A stretch of DNA of 64,000 nucleotides, taken from Paenibacillus wynnii. GTDB lineage: Bacteria; Bacillota; Bacilli; Paenibacillales; Paenibacillaceae. The DNA lies in assembly GCF_030812855.1 (NCBI RefSeq), contig NZ_JAUSTK010000024.1, forward strand, positions 1 through 64,000, given 5' to 3'. Below are positions 8,280 through 16,791 of this stretch, piece by piece. A model generated the notes under the pieces. That model worked only from the letters and a program-made list of their open reading frames with translations. It searched no databases and was not told where the DNA came from. Each line of letters begins with the position of its first letter. The first letter of the stretch is position 1. The position numbers and the translations under genes are program-made.

Positions 8280-8415
8280 CTGTGGCTGTTACTAACACAC
8301 TCCCAAAGAAACGAACGTGGTAAAGATATCAAATGTTCCGCAGTAAATAAAGGATATCCCTTATTATGGGATAAGTGGTATATTTGTTGTAAGGCATTTT
8401 AACACAGGGGGGACC

Positions 8416-8622
8416 ATGAAGAAGAAAACGCAATTCTTTTTGATCATAGCCGGTTTGTTTCTTTTCTATGTGTTGTTTTTCCCGATGCCGTCTCCTGAAA
8501 TAGCTGTTAGAAAATATCTGATAATCACATACCCAGTGGTTGCATTTACCGGTAAAGTGGACGAAGGCAAAGTGAAGAATGACCCTAAGTATGGGGATTT
8601 ATACATTGTAGATGAAGTGTGA
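8416..8622 (+). CDS. Small membrane-anchored protein, 68 aa
   Basis: ATG 8416 follows AGGGGGGACC. The protein starts MKKKTQFFLIIAGLFLFYVLFF, an uncleaved signal-anchor, and continues with about 45 polar residues predicted outside the membrane. Upstream, TATCCC/GGGATA (about 8355-8372) can form a small hairpin. I do not recognise the family. It begins a set of small envelope genes up to 10280. Confidence 0.55.
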   Translation: MKKKTQFFLIIAGLFLFYVLFFPMPSPEIAVRKYLIITYPVVAFTGKVDEGKVKNDPKYGDLYIVDEV

Positions 8623-8654
8623 CTTGGTTTCCGAAATCAAGGAGGAGATGAATA

Positions 8655-8912
8655 ATGATTTTATTAAAACTGCCTAAAGAGATTAAGGATGAGATGATTA
8701 ACAACGTGAAGAATTATTTTGAAGAAGAAAGATCCGAAACGATAGGTGATTTAGGTGCTGAACAATTTATTGATTTTATGATAAAAGAGCTCGGACCTCA
8801 CATTTACAACAAGGCAATAACAGATGCCCGCTTGCTGATTCAAGAAAAAACCAATCAAATCGAAGACGAACTTTATTCCTTGGAAAAACCGGTTTTTAAC
8901 CGCAAAGGGTAA
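8655..8912 (+). CDS. DUF2164 family protein
   Basis: The 85-residue protein matches my memory of DUF2164 (COG5460): the N-terminal LLKLPKEIKDEMINNVKNYF, EERSETIGDLGAEQFIDFMI, and the tail with LGPHIYNKAITDAR. It is small, soluble and largely helical. AAGGAGGAG lies seven bases before ATG 8655, a strong ribosome binding site. The function of the family is unknown. Four bases separate it from the next gene, so they are probably cotranscribed. Confidence 0.72.
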   Translation: MILLKLPKEIKDEMINNVKNYFEEERSETIGDLGAEQFIDFMIKELGPHIYNKAITDARLLIQEKTNQIEDELYSLEKPVFNRKG

Positions 8913-8916
8913 CTCG

Positions 8917-9366
8917 ATGGGAAAGCTAAAAATCAAATCTCTAAATAATAGGAAATTAGTATTTTTACTAATCATTGGATTTCTAATTTTAATATTCACA
9001 GGATTAATTAAATGGCTACCAACCCAATCTGAACGAACACCTGATCAGGTAATCCATGATTTTATGACAGCTATTATAGAGAGAGATATAAATACAGGGG
9101 TCTCATTAATGTTTCAAGGCTGTACTAAAACAGCAGATGAAAAAATAAAAGATTTTAAAAATAACTTAACGGAACACCCTATTCACTCTTACCAAATCCT
9201 ATCTAGTAAAAAAATAAAGAATGATAATGTTCAGTATTTAGTTAGGCTAAATGGCGAAACAAATCTTGAATATAATGTATTTAGAGTTAAAGGAAAGTGG
9301 TTATTATCCTATGAGCGGCTTGGAGAGAATCCTAACCAATTCATTCGCAAAGGCTGTGAAAAATGA
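8917..9366 (+). CDS. Membrane-anchored extracytoplasmic protein (DUF4878/NTF2-like)
   Basis: Residues about 13-32 form one membrane anchor (LVFLLIIGFLILIFTGLI) after a basic N-terminus. The remaining 115 residues begin TPDQVIHDFMTAIIERDIN and fit the start of an NTF2-like/DUF4878 domain, which in Gram-positives is commonly held outside the membrane. Two cysteines (in FQGCTK and KGCEK) could form a disulfide. The stop overlaps the next start (9363). Family assignment is tentative. Confidence 0.6.
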   Translation: MGKLKIKSLNNRKLVFLLIIGFLILIFTGLIKWLPTQSERTPDQVIHDFMTAIIERDINTGVSLMFQGCTKTADEKIKDFKNNLTEHPIHSYQILSSKKIKNDNVQYLVRLNGETNLEYNVFRVKGKWLLSYERLGENPNQFIRKGCEK

Positions 9367-9749
9367 TTAATCCCAATCAAAATAATGGTTTTTTTGATTT
9401 TATTAGTGAGCTGCCGTTATTCTTCATCTTATTTGGAGGAATAATATTTACCTTAGTCTTTGGAACGTTCGCGTATGTCATCATAAAGGGATTGAGTAGC
9501 TACTTCTCCAATAATGCTGCTGAAATTACAAGACAGAGAAGTAAAATTGTAGACAAGAGATCTGAAGTTTGGGGAGGGTCCGGGGATTCGAGTGCTAATA
9601 CTAGCCACTTTATTACTTTTGAGTTCGAAGATCATACCCGTAAAGAGTTGCAAGTACGTTCTGACCAATATGGGTTGATTACTGTTGGTGACCAAGGAGA
9701 ACTGATCTATCAAGGCACCAGATTCAAAGAATTTATAAGACAGTATTAA
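9363..9749 (+). CDS. DUF2500-like membrane protein
   Basis: A 128-residue protein with one N-terminal membrane helix (about residues 17-42), then a soluble domain with IVDKRSEVWGG and HFITFEFEDHTRKELQV followed by YGLITVGDQGELIYQGTRF. This is the layout of DUF2500, whose members oligomerise as small beta domains at the membrane. It overlaps the previous gene by four bases. Function unknown. Confidence 0.72.
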   Translation: MINPNQNNGFFDFISELPLFFILFGGIIFTLVFGTFAYVIIKGLSSYFSNNAAEITRQRSKIVDKRSEVWGGSGDSSANTSHFITFEFEDHTRKELQVRSDQYGLITVGDQGELIYQGTRFKEFIRQY

Positions 9750-9782
9750 CAAGAATCCCATGTGAAATGGAGCTTTATTTTA

Positions 9783-10280
9783 ATGAAGAATACACTGAAA
9801 CAATATTTACCCAGCATAATCATTGCCGTGATATTATCACTTTTCATCAGAACCTATGTGGCAGAAGCCATGAAAGTACCCACAGGGTCCATGATACCCA
9901 CTATTGAAATCAATGATCGCCTATTTGTAGAAAAGTTAATGTGGATGACTAAGCTTAAGCATAGCGATATTGTTGTTTTTCATTCTCCGGTGGAACCTAA
10001 AAAATATGTGAAGAGATTAATAGGTCTCCCTGGGGATGTTGTAGAGGTTAAGGACGGGCTATTATATCGAAATCAAGAGCTTGTAGATGAACCCTATATC
10101 AAAGACAAAATGAATTATAACTATGGGCCCGTAACCGTTCCTGATGACCAGTACTTCTTTTTAGGTGACAATCGTAACGAAAGCTTCGACTCTCACTTAT
10201 GGCCCAATCCTTTTGTAAAAAAAGATAAAATAATCGGCAAAGTATGGTTTGAAATTCCTACACATTTATTTGCAAAATAG
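9783..10280 (+). CDS. Type I signal peptidase
   Basis: This is a single-pass Gram-positive (Sip-type) signal peptidase that cleaves secreted preproteins outside the membrane. A membrane helix spans about residues 9-26. The catalytic serine is S36 in PTGSMIPTI and the general-base lysine K77 in KRLIGLPGD; GDNRNESFDS is the third conserved block. From ATG 9783 it has 165 residues, a normal length. I preferred this start because ATGGAGC lies nine bases upstream; an in-frame GTG at 9762 has no good site. It may be an accessory copy, as such genomes often have several. Confidence 0.9.
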   Translation: MKNTLKQYLPSIIIAVILSLFIRTYVAEAMKVPTGSMIPTIEINDRLFVEKLMWMTKLKHSDIVVFHSPVEPKKYVKRLIGLPGDVVEVKDGLLYRNQELVDEPYIKDKMNYNYGPVTVPDDQYFFLGDNRNESFDSHLWPNPFVKKDKIIGKVWFEIPTHLFAK

Positions 10281-10305
10281 ATTACTTGAAGAAATATATA
10301 AGTTG

Positions 10306-10553
10306 AACAAAAGAAAATAACAAAAAGCGAAAAGGAACGAAAGGGAAATTTGGAACTGTAGGAGCGATAGCGACCGCCCGAAAGCTTTCCGTAGGAAAGC
10401 TAGCTTCGAAAGCATAAGCTGTATCCGGATTTCAACCGCTAAATAGCGAGTTAAATCAAAGAAATCTGGATACAACAGCGGCCGGAAGTCCAAATCTTCA
10501 CGGTAGTGACGCCTGAGCCTTAAGTTAATATCTTAAGTTCATCTCTTATATAG
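10306..10553 (+). repeat. Long structured intergenic repeat
   Basis: A gene-free 250-base stretch with three features. AGCTTTCC/GGAAAGCT (10383-10401) makes a perfect 8 bp hairpin. TGTATCCGGATTTC (10420-10433) pairs with GAAATCTGGATACA (10461-10474) over 14 bp with one G-U pair. The 3' part (10477-10541) repeats the blocks found at 7373-7438. The pattern of compensating pairs suggests a folded element, either RNA or a mobile palindromic repeat. It ends 26 bases before the next gene. Confidence 0.72.
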
Positions 10554-10579
10554 AACCTTTTTTGAGAGGAAACTTACCC

Positions 10580-11377
10580 ATGAGCAATATTGTTGATTTC
10601 TACAGTACATACGATGAAGATTCCCGATTGCAATCCAATAATGCTAGAAGATTAGAGTTCATTACTACGACAACCATTCTAAATGAGTATATGAAGCCGT
10701 CGGATCGAGTGCTCGAAGTAGGTGCAGGGACAGGAGTATATTCCATGTATTATGCCGAACGAGGGTATGAAGTCACAGCTACTGATTTAACCCCGAAGCA
10801 TATTCAAATCATTGAATCCAAGCTTAAAAATAGTGCTCCTCTTCGGATGAATGCAAAAGTTGCAGATGCTACTAATTTGTCCGAATTTACAAGTGAAACC
10901 TTTGATGTGGTTCTGTGCCTCGGTCCTATGTATCACTTGATTGATCGTGAGGCCCAAGAAAAATGCATTTCCGAATGTTTGCGCGTTTTGAAGCCCGGTG
11001 GCATACTTGCGATTGCCTATATAACCAAGTATTCGGTATTTCCTTACCTCGTAAAAGGTGATCGAAAGTTCTTGGATGAAAGTTGGGTGGACCGAATTCT
11101 GGATAAAGGATTTACGTCATCTAATGAAGAGGATTGCTTTTGGACGGATGCTTATTTCCATGCCCCTGAGGAGCTAGAGCAAATGATGTTCAGTACGCCT
11201 ACAGAAAAACTTACGCATGCAGCTTCAGATGGAATAAGCCCATTAATCAGTCCTATTGTGGATGGATTATCACCTGAAGAATTCGAGGTTTGGACTAAAT
11301 ATCATCTTAGAACATGCAAAGAGCCTTCTATATTGGGAACGAGTAGTCATGCTTTATATGTGTGTACAAAAAAATAG
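10580..11377 (+). CDS. Class I SAM-dependent methyltransferase
   Basis: A 265-residue methyltransferase with motif I VLEVGAGTGVYSMYYA (about residues 42-57), acidic motif II VTATDLTPKHI, motif post-I/IV FDVVLCLGPMYHL, and motif III LRVLKPGGILAIAY. The GPMYHL block is common in a Gram-positive family of unknown substrate. ATG 10580 has GAGAGGA nine bases upstream; the frame is open a little further without a start signal. It is the last gene of the plus-strand accessory block, convergent with the thiamine operon. Confidence 0.88.
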   Translation: MSNIVDFYSTYDEDSRLQSNNARRLEFITTTTILNEYMKPSDRVLEVGAGTGVYSMYYAERGYEVTATDLTPKHIQIIESKLKNSAPLRMNAKVADATNLSEFTSETFDVVLCLGPMYHLIDREAQEKCISECLRVLKPGGILAIAYITKYSVFPYLVKGDRKFLDESWVDRILDKGFTSSNEEDCFWTDAYFHAPEELEQMMFSTPTEKLTHAASDGISPLISPIVDGLSPEEFEVWTKYHLRTCKEPSILGTSSHALYVCTKK

Positions 11378-11460
11378 CCACACGTTTATTACCCGGGTAA
11401 GCGCATAGAATGCTAAGAATTGTATTTTCTCGACAACATAGCTTGACTCGGAGGAAGACC

Positions 11461-12147
11461 TTATGCTTCCAGTCGACGAAGTTCGAGAATATGTTCTCGA
11501 ACAACCCGCACAAAATTTCCCACCGTCCCGCTTATATCATCTGCCGCTGCAATAGCAGAAATCACTGAAATGCCATCCGCACCAGCAGTAATGACAGGGA
11601 TGGCATTCGTCAGTGTAATCCCCCCAATCCCGACCAACGGAATCGTCAATCCATTTTCACGCAGTTCTTCAATGATCTTAGTCCCTTGAACCTCTTTGGC
11701 ATCATCCTTCGATGTAGTTGGATATATTGGTCCGATCCCGAGGTAATCAGCTCCGTCAGCAATAGCTTGTTGCGCTTCCTTCAATGTATGGGCAGAGACG
11801 CCTACAATCTTATTCTCACCGATTTGCTCCCGAATAGAACGAGCCGGCTGATCGTCCTGTCCCACATGAATGCCGTCAGCGTCCAGGGCAATGGCTAAGT
11901 CGATATCATCATTGACGATAAAAGGGACGCTGTTCAATCGGCAAATTTGCTGCAGCCTTTTAGCCAGATCAAATCGGGCTTCGCCTATCAGCGACTCGGG
12001 GCCTTTTTCACGGAACTGAAACATCGTTATCCCCCCGGCAATCGCCTCAGATAATACCTCTTCAGGTGTCTTGCGACAATTCATGCTGCCCATAATGAAA
12101 TACACCTTCAACGATTCGCTTAGGATAGTGCTGTTATATCGTGTCAT
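11461..12147 (-). CDS. thiE: Thiamine-phosphate synthase ThiE
   Basis: ThiE joins HMP pyrophosphate and thiazole phosphate to thiamine phosphate in the cytosol. Visible family blocks are FQFREKG (pyrophosphate/HMP site), FIVNDDIDLAIALDADGIHVGQDD (loop with metal ligands), IVGVSAHTLKEA, ADYLGIGPIYPTTSKDD and PLVGIGGIT. The start is ATG at 12147 with GGTGAGC upstream, giving 228 residues. It begins inside the 3' end of thiD (14-base overlap), so translation is coupled. It is the last gene of the TPP-riboswitch operon. No clear terminator follows it. Confidence 0.93.
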   Translation of the reverse strand: MTRYNSTILSESLKVYFIMGSMNCRKTPEEVLSEAIAGGITMFQFREKGPESLIGEARFDLAKRLQQICRLNSVPFIVNDDIDLAIALDADGIHVGQDDQPARSIREQIGENKIVGVSAHTLKEAQQAIADGADYLGIGPIYPTTSKDDAKEVQGTKIIEELRENGLTIPLVGIGGITLTNAIPVITAGADGISVISAIAAADDISGTVGNFVRVVREHILELRRLEA

Positions 12148-12958
12148 GACGCTCACCCCGTACTCGATTTTGATAGGAAAAATGGTTTGTTGGCCCGTGC
12201 CCGGCTCCAATGCCCAGTTCATCTTCAATAGCTGCTTGAATGAAGGCTTTGGCCGTACGAACCGCCTCTAGTACCGTTTTTCCCCGGGCAAGCTCAGCTG
12301 TAACTGCTGCCGAGAAGGTACACCCAGTACCATGCGTATGACGAGTCTCAACCCGCTTGCTCTCCAAGTAATGGAACTCTTGCCCATCGAATAATATATC
12401 GATTACGCCTTCACTGCTGGAATCATGCCCCCCTTTCATTACCACGTAACGTGATCCCATTGCTGAGATTCTCCGGGCTGCTTCTTCGCGGTCATTTAAA
12501 TTAGAAATGGTTAACCCTGTTAATATTTCTGCTTCAGGTATATTTGGTGTGGTTACTAAAGCCAGTGGCAGGAGGGATGTGATCAAGGATTGTACAGCTT
12601 CCTGCTGTAACAGCTTGGAACCTCCTTTGGCGACCATGACCGGGTCTACTACAAGATTTGTCCACCCGTAACCTTTTACTTTTTCCGCTACGACACGAAT
12701 GATATCAGCACTAAACAGCATCCCTGTCTTAACCGCAGCCGGTTGCAGATCTTCACCGATTGAAGTAAGCTGTTGGGCCACAGCTTCCTTCTCTATAGGA
12801 AAGACACCCTGTACACCTAACGTATTCTGAGCCGTTACTGCTGTTAGAGCTGACATTCCATATACGCCTAGTTCCTGAAAGGTCTTGAGATCCGCTTGAA
12901 TGCCTGCACCTCCGCCGCTGTCAGAGCCCGCTATAGTTAAGGCTTTAAATATCTTCAT
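12134..12958 (-). CDS. thiD: Hydroxymethylpyrimidine (phosphate) kinase ThiD
   Basis: ThiD phosphorylates HMP and HMP-P to HMP-PP. The 274-residue protein shows ALTIAGSDSGGGAGIQADLKTF at its N-terminus (written here in part), VVDPVMVAKGGSKLL, TPNIPEAEIL, VVMKGGHD and the ribokinase-family anion hole HGTGCTFSAA with the catalytic cysteine/aspartate region. Length is normal. It lies between thiM and thiE on the same strand, consistent with salvage of the pyrimidine brought in by the upstream transporter. Confidence 0.95.
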   Translation of the reverse strand: MKIFKALTIAGSDSGGGAGIQADLKTFQELGVYGMSALTAVTAQNTLGVQGVFPIEKEAVAQQLTSIGEDLQPAAVKTGMLFSADIIRVVAEKVKGYGWTNLVVDPVMVAKGGSKLLQQEAVQSLITSLLPLALVTTPNIPEAEILTGLTISNLNDREEAARRISAMGSRYVVMKGGHDSSSEGVIDILFDGQEFHYLESKRVETRHTHGTGCTFSAAVTAELARGKTVLEAVRTAKAFIQAAIEDELGIGAGHGPTNHFSYQNRVRGERHDTI

Positions 12959-12983
12959 GGTTCGTTCTCCTTATTGAGTGAAA

Positions 12984-13778
12984 TTAAGCGAGCTTCTTAA
13001 TCTGGGACATTTCCTTGAATATCTCAGGCGAGACAAGCGCCAATTGATTCAGGAACTCCACCTGGAAGCTACCGGGTCCTTGATGGGCCGTCATTCGTGC
13101 AGCTATTTCAGCGGCAATTCCGTAGAAAGAAACCGCCTCGACCGAAGCTTCTAGGAAGTTCCCATTACTTACAGCCAGAAAAGCGCCGACCACTGACGTG
13201 AGTAAGCAGCCTGTGCCCGTAACCTTTGTTAGTATGGGATGTCCATTGCTAACGATATATGTACTATTTCCATCAGAAATGACGTCTTCTTTTCCCGTAA
13301 TAATGACTGTGCAATCGAGCTTTCGTGCAGCTTTTTCAGCCAAAGCTACTACGTCGCCTTCACCTTCACCGGCATCTACACCTTTACTGGACCAGCTCTC
13401 GCCAACTACGTTCGCAACTTCAGCTACATTCCCCCGAAGGGCAGCAAGTTGAATTTGACTAGTCAACGCTTGGGTAACGTCTGTGCGGTAAGCCGTTGCA
13501 CCTGCGCCTACGGGGTCAAGTACCACAGGAACTCCGTGTGCATTGGCTGATTGTCCGGCCAGCAGCATAGATTGAATCGTATGGTCATTAAGAGTGCCGA
13601 TGTTAAGGACAACAGCACCGGACATTTTAGCTACATCCTGTACTTCCTCATGCGCATCAGCCATAAATGGGGATGCCCCCAGAGCAAGCAGGCCGTTAGC
13701 CGTAAAGTTGGTTACTACAATGTTAGTAATGTTGTGAACAAGCGGATTTTGCAGGCGTACCTTGGCTAGATAAGTCAT
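12984..13778 (-). CDS. thiM: Hydroxyethylthiazole kinase ThiM
   Basis: ThiM phosphorylates the thiazole alcohol for reuse by ThiE. The 264-residue protein has PLVHNITNIVVTNFTANGLL at the start, VVLDPVGAGATAYRT, LRGNVAEVANV, and the ATP/anion site VTGTGCLLTSVVGAFLAV. The start ATG has GGGAGGAA upstream. With thiD and thiE it completes thiamine salvage from both precursors; no de novo genes (thiC, thiG) are in the window. Confidence 0.95.
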   Translation of the reverse strand: MTYLAKVRLQNPLVHNITNIVVTNFTANGLLALGASPFMADAHEEVQDVAKMSGAVVLNIGTLNDHTIQSMLLAGQSANAHGVPVVLDPVGAGATAYRTDVTQALTSQIQLAALRGNVAEVANVVGESWSSKGVDAGEGEGDVVALAEKAARKLDCTVIITGKEDVISDGNSTYIVSNGHPILTKVTGTGCLLTSVVGAFLAVSNGNFLEASVEAVSFYGIAAEIAARMTAHQGPGSFQVEFLNQLALVSPEIFKEMSQIKKLA

Positions 13779-13803
13779 TTTAATTCCTCCCTGGGTTATG
13801 TTG

Positions 13804-14802
13804 TTATAAGTTAATAAAAGCTTCTTCGGTTTTCACATCTGTATTGAGAAGCTGGTTCTCATAAAGCCATTGGTGAACATTCTCCCAAGATTCCGGGTCC
13901 TGATAACCAAAAGTCTGATCACCCGCATCCATAAGCGGCAATAGGATTTGCAAGCTTTGTTGCTCAATGTCCTTATCCAGTGGTGAGGTTGCATCCTCAT
14001 GCTTGAGCAGGATCGAGAGGGCTTCATCCGGGTGGTCTTGCACATACTGCTGGCCTTTGGTGATGGCTGTCATGAATTTTTTCAAATACGTTTTGTTGTT
14101 CTGCAGCCCTTGTTCACTGGCGACAAGCACCAGTTCATAATAATCCGGGACTCCATAATCAGTCAGATGGATCGAAGTCACCGGATGACCCTCTTTGGCC
14201 AAGATCAGCGCCTCGTGATTAATAAACCCGCCCATAATTGCCTCTACTTTACCTGTGGAAATGGCCGGGATTAGATCAAATCCAACATCGATCAAATTTG
14301 TACTCTTGGGATCTCCGCCATCATTCTTTATCATTGTCTTCACCATTGCTTCATATAAAGGGATGGAGGAATAGCCTATATTTTTACCCGATAAATCTTG
14401 AGGACGCTGTACTGCACCATCGGCAGGAACCAACAGATGATTAAGAGGATGTCTGACAATGGCAGCGATGGATTGCACCGGGATCTGCTCAGCGCGGGCC
14501 ATAAGTACCTGAGGTTGATAGCTGAGTGCCAGATCGATTTGATTGGCCGCGACTAGCTTCAGACCGTCATTGCCGTCCGCAGGCATACGGATTTCTACAT
14601 CCAACCCTTCTTCAGCAAAAAATCCTTGGCTCTCCGCTGCATAAAATAAGGAATGTACGGCATTAGGATACCAGTCGAGCATAAGTGTAAGTTGGTGCAA
14701 AGGCTGCTCGGATTTCCCCGTTGAACAACCGCTTAGAATTAGAAAGACACAGAGTAGTAAAAGGGAGACAGAAACTCTTAATTTGGTATAGGTGTACTTC
14801 AT
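13804..14802 (-). CDS. thiY: Thiamine-precursor ABC transporter binding lipoprotein (ThiY-like)
   Basis: A 332-residue lipoprotein: signal MKYTYTKLRVSVSLLLLCVFLILSGC in outline, with the lipobox LSGC. The mature start LTLMLDWYPNAVHSLFYAA is the NMT1/THI5 signature, which in bacteria marks the binding protein for formylaminopyrimidine or HMP. PADGNDGLKLVAANQIDLA and GGFINHEALIL are further family blocks. The start overlaps the permease stop by four bases. Location under the TPP riboswitch next to thiM/D/E supports thiamine-pyrimidine uptake rather than taurine or nitrate. Confidence 0.88.
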   Translation of the reverse strand: MKYTYTKLRVSVSLLLLCVFLILSGCSTGKSEQPLHQLTLMLDWYPNAVHSLFYAAESQGFFAEEGLDVEIRMPADGNDGLKLVAANQIDLALSYQPQVLMARAEQIPVQSIAAIVRHPLNHLLVPADGAVQRPQDLSGKNIGYSSIPLYEAMVKTMIKNDGGDPKSTNLIDVGFDLIPAISTGKVEAIMGGFINHEALILAKEGHPVTSIHLTDYGVPDYYELVLVASEQGLQNNKTYLKKFMTAITKGQQYVQDHPDEALSILLKHEDATSPLDKDIEQQSLQILLPLMDAGDQTFGYQDPESWENVHQWLYENQLLNTDVKTEEAFINL

Positions 14803-15578
14803 GATCTGGAGGAACCTCTTTTCATAAATAGAATTTTCTCAAGCAGGACTAGAATTAAAAAAAGGACAAGGCCAAGTGCAGACAGTAAGAACACGGCAGC
14901 GAACATCTCATCACTTTGCAGGTTCCCGGCCATACGGCGGCTGAAATAACCAAGGCCCTTGCTGCCCCCGAGCCATTCGCCAATCGTTGCTCCGATCACA
15001 CAATATACGATGGATAGTTTCAAGCCGGAAAAAAAGGAAGGCAGCGCCAGTGGGATCTGGATCTTTGTAAGCAGGTGCCGTCGGCTTGCGCCCATCGTTA
15101 ATAATAGTTCTCTGTAGCCTTCGGCCCCCTTGCGTAATCCATCAAAGCTACCCACCACTACTGGAAAGAATGCAGTTAAGAAGACAACGGCAACCTTGCC
15201 TGCCAGCGAGTAACCGAACCAAAATATGAAGATGGGCGAGAGTGCGATTAACGGGATCGTCTGACTGATGATAATGAAAGGATATAGTGCTTTTTCCAGC
15301 CTGCGGGACAAATGCATTCCAGTACCTAACAACGAGCCTAAGACAACAGAAAGGATGAATCCTATGAATACTTCCTGAAGAGTAGCCGGCAGATGCTGCC
15401 CAAATAACAACCGCTGATTCTCTACAAGAGCAATCCAAATGGACGTAGGAGCTGGAAGGATAAACGATGGAATCCATTCCAGACGCACAACGGTCTCCCA
15501 ACACACCAGTAGGAAGAGGAGAAGGAGGAGGGCAAGACCATAATCTCTAAGATAACGTTTAAGAAGAGTGAGTATCAT
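14799..15578 (-). CDS. thiX: Thiamine-precursor ABC transporter permease (ThiX-like)
   Basis: A 259-residue permease of the SsuC/TauC class with about six membrane helices. The EAA loop that docks the ATPase is LLLTMGASRRHLLTKIQIPLALPSFFSG in outline (about residues 155-180, EAA-G equivalent MGASRRHLL...IPLALP). It overlaps thiZ by 20 bases upstream and thiY by four downstream, so the three transporter genes are translationally coupled. Confidence 0.9.
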   Translation of the reverse strand: MILTLLKRYLRDYGLALLLLLFLLVCWETVVRLEWIPSFILPAPTSIWIALVENQRLLFGQHLPATLQEVFIGFILSVVLGSLLGTGMHLSRRLEKALYPFIIISQTIPLIALSPIFIFWFGYSLAGKVAVVFLTAFFPVVVGSFDGLRKGAEGYRELLLTMGASRRHLLTKIQIPLALPSFFSGLKLSIVYCVIGATIGEWLGGSKGLGYFSRRMAGNLQSDEMFAAVFLLSALGLVLFLILVLLEKILFMKRGSSRS

Positions 15579-16326
15579 AAAGTCGTTTCTCCAAATCCTC
15601 CCGCAGCTTCAGAAACCGCGGATCATAATTCATAGCAGAGTGTCTGGGTCTCGGTAAATCAACGATAAATTCCTGCATTGGAGCTTTTGATTGACTGCCG
15701 GACATTAGGTAGATTCGATCGCTAAGCAGAATCGCTTCCTCCAGATCATGCGTAATGAATAGAACCGTCTTCGCAAGTCCATCCCATAACCCGGTAAGCC
15801 ACTTGTGCATTTCCCGTTTAGTTATAGCGTCAAGAGCGCCAAAGGGTTCATCCAACAGCATAAGATCCGCTCCGGTTACAAGCGTTCTTAGAAAAGCGAT
15901 CCGCTGCCTCATACCACCCGATAATTCATTCGGGTAAGCTTGTTCCACTTCTGCAAGACCAAAGCGCTCCAGCATCTCGCGTATCAGTGAGATCGTTTCC
16001 GCTTTTGAGCGGTTCTGAGTTACTTCCCACGGCAGAAGACAGTTGTCCAATACCGACCTCCAGGGCAGTAAAAGGTCTTGTTGAGGCATGTAGGCAATGT
16101 TCCCTAGTCGGGTATTTGCAGAGGAGGTAGCATCTTGCCAGATGATATCACCGCTAGTGGGTTCCGACAGTCCTGCAATAATCTTGAAAAGAGTGCTTTT
16201 TCCACAACCGCTGGCACCGATGACGGAGACAAACTCTCCATGCTTAACGTTCATAGACAATCCTGATAGAACCGGGTACTTCTGCTGAGGATCAAAAGAG
16301 TAGGACAAATCATTGATTGAGATCAT
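15559..16326 (-). CDS. thiZ: Thiamine-precursor ABC transporter ATPase (ThiZ-like)
   Basis: A SsuB/TauB-type ATPase. Walker A is VIGASGCGKST, the Q-loop MPQQDLLLPW, the signature LSGGMRQRIAFLRT, Walker B LMLLDEPFGALD and the switch ITHDLEEA. The start is uncertain: ATG 16326 matches relatives (MISINDLSYSF), but GGAAGGGGG lies 17 bases before it; an in-frame TTG at 16341 is almost on top of that site. The frame is also open back into the riboswitch, which cannot be coding. First gene of the operon. Confidence 0.9.
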   Translation of the reverse strand: MISINDLSYSFDPQQKYPVLSGLSMNVKHGEFVSVIGASGCGKSTLFKIIAGLSEPTSGDIIWQDATSSANTRLGNIAYMPQQDLLLPWRSVLDNCLLPWEVTQNRSKAETISLIREMLERFGLAEVEQAYPNELSGGMRQRIAFLRTLVTGADLMLLDEPFGALDAITKREMHKWLTGLWDGLAKTVLFITHDLEEAILLSDRIYLMSGSQSKAPMQEFIVDLPRPRHSAMNYDPRFLKLREDLEKRLYDTHSS

Positions 16327-16350
16327 TGTGTTCGTAGACAAACCCCCTTC

Positions 16351-16394
16351 CAAACAAATAAGGCCCATCCATCTCCAAAGGAAATGAATGGGCC
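16351..16394 (-). terminator. Riboswitch expression-platform terminator
   Basis: On the minus strand GGCCCATTCAT pairs with ATGGATGGGCC (16362-16394) over 11 bp with one G-U pair, followed by TTATTTGTTT. It lies between the TPP aptamer and thiZ, exactly where a transcription-attenuation terminator is expected. TPP binding should favour this hairpin and switch the operon off. Confidence 0.85.
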
Positions 16395-16437
16395 CAAAAT
16401 TCTCGTCTGCATAGGTATGCATCACTTGAAAGTCCGG

Positions 16438-16526
16438 TTCCACTTCCCTCCGCTGGTATGATCCAGATCAGGTTCCAAGGGTCCGGAGGTTTAACTCCAT
16501 CTCAGTCAAGTAGACTCCCCTAGTGA
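16438..16526 (-). ncRNA. TPP riboswitch (THI element)
   Basis: Read on the minus strand the stretch begins AGGGGAGTC, continues with CTGAGATGG and ACCCTTGGAACCTGATCTGG, and ends ATCATACCAGCG followed by GAGGGAAG. CTGAGA and the CCTGATCTGGAT..ACCAGCG arms are the conserved pyrimidine- and pyrophosphate-sensing parts of the TPP aptamer. It is followed by a terminator and the thiamine salvage/transport operon, a fully consistent context. Confidence 0.97.
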
Positions 16527-16791
16527 AATAAATAGGTCAATATTGAATTCTTAAGTGCTTTTAAATATACCATATCTTATCGATATGTAAAGAGTTGGGA
16601 GAGACTTAAGCCTTAACTATATTAAGATTTGCGGAGTCCTGTGACAAACAGCGTAATTATCCCTTTTAAAATCTGTTCTTTGGTATCTCCGTGAAAACTC
16701 TAACTTCCAAGAGGACAATTCGCCAATTTGGGGTAAGATAAACAGGGTTGATAAATGGTGACTAAAAGCATAGAACTCTCTATCATCATAA

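Noticed and set aside
103..11377. Integron cassette array
   Set aside because: Genes are separated by a few bases or overlap, leaving no room for attC sites, and no integrase gene is seen.
11390..11405. TTACCCGGGTAA as terminator of the thi operon
   Set aside because: A palindrome without a loop and without a U run cannot act as an intrinsic terminator; chance occurrence is possible.
16327..16443. Coding extension of thiZ into the riboswitch
   Set aside because: The frame is open but covers the terminator and TPP aptamer; conserved protein begins at MISINDLSY.
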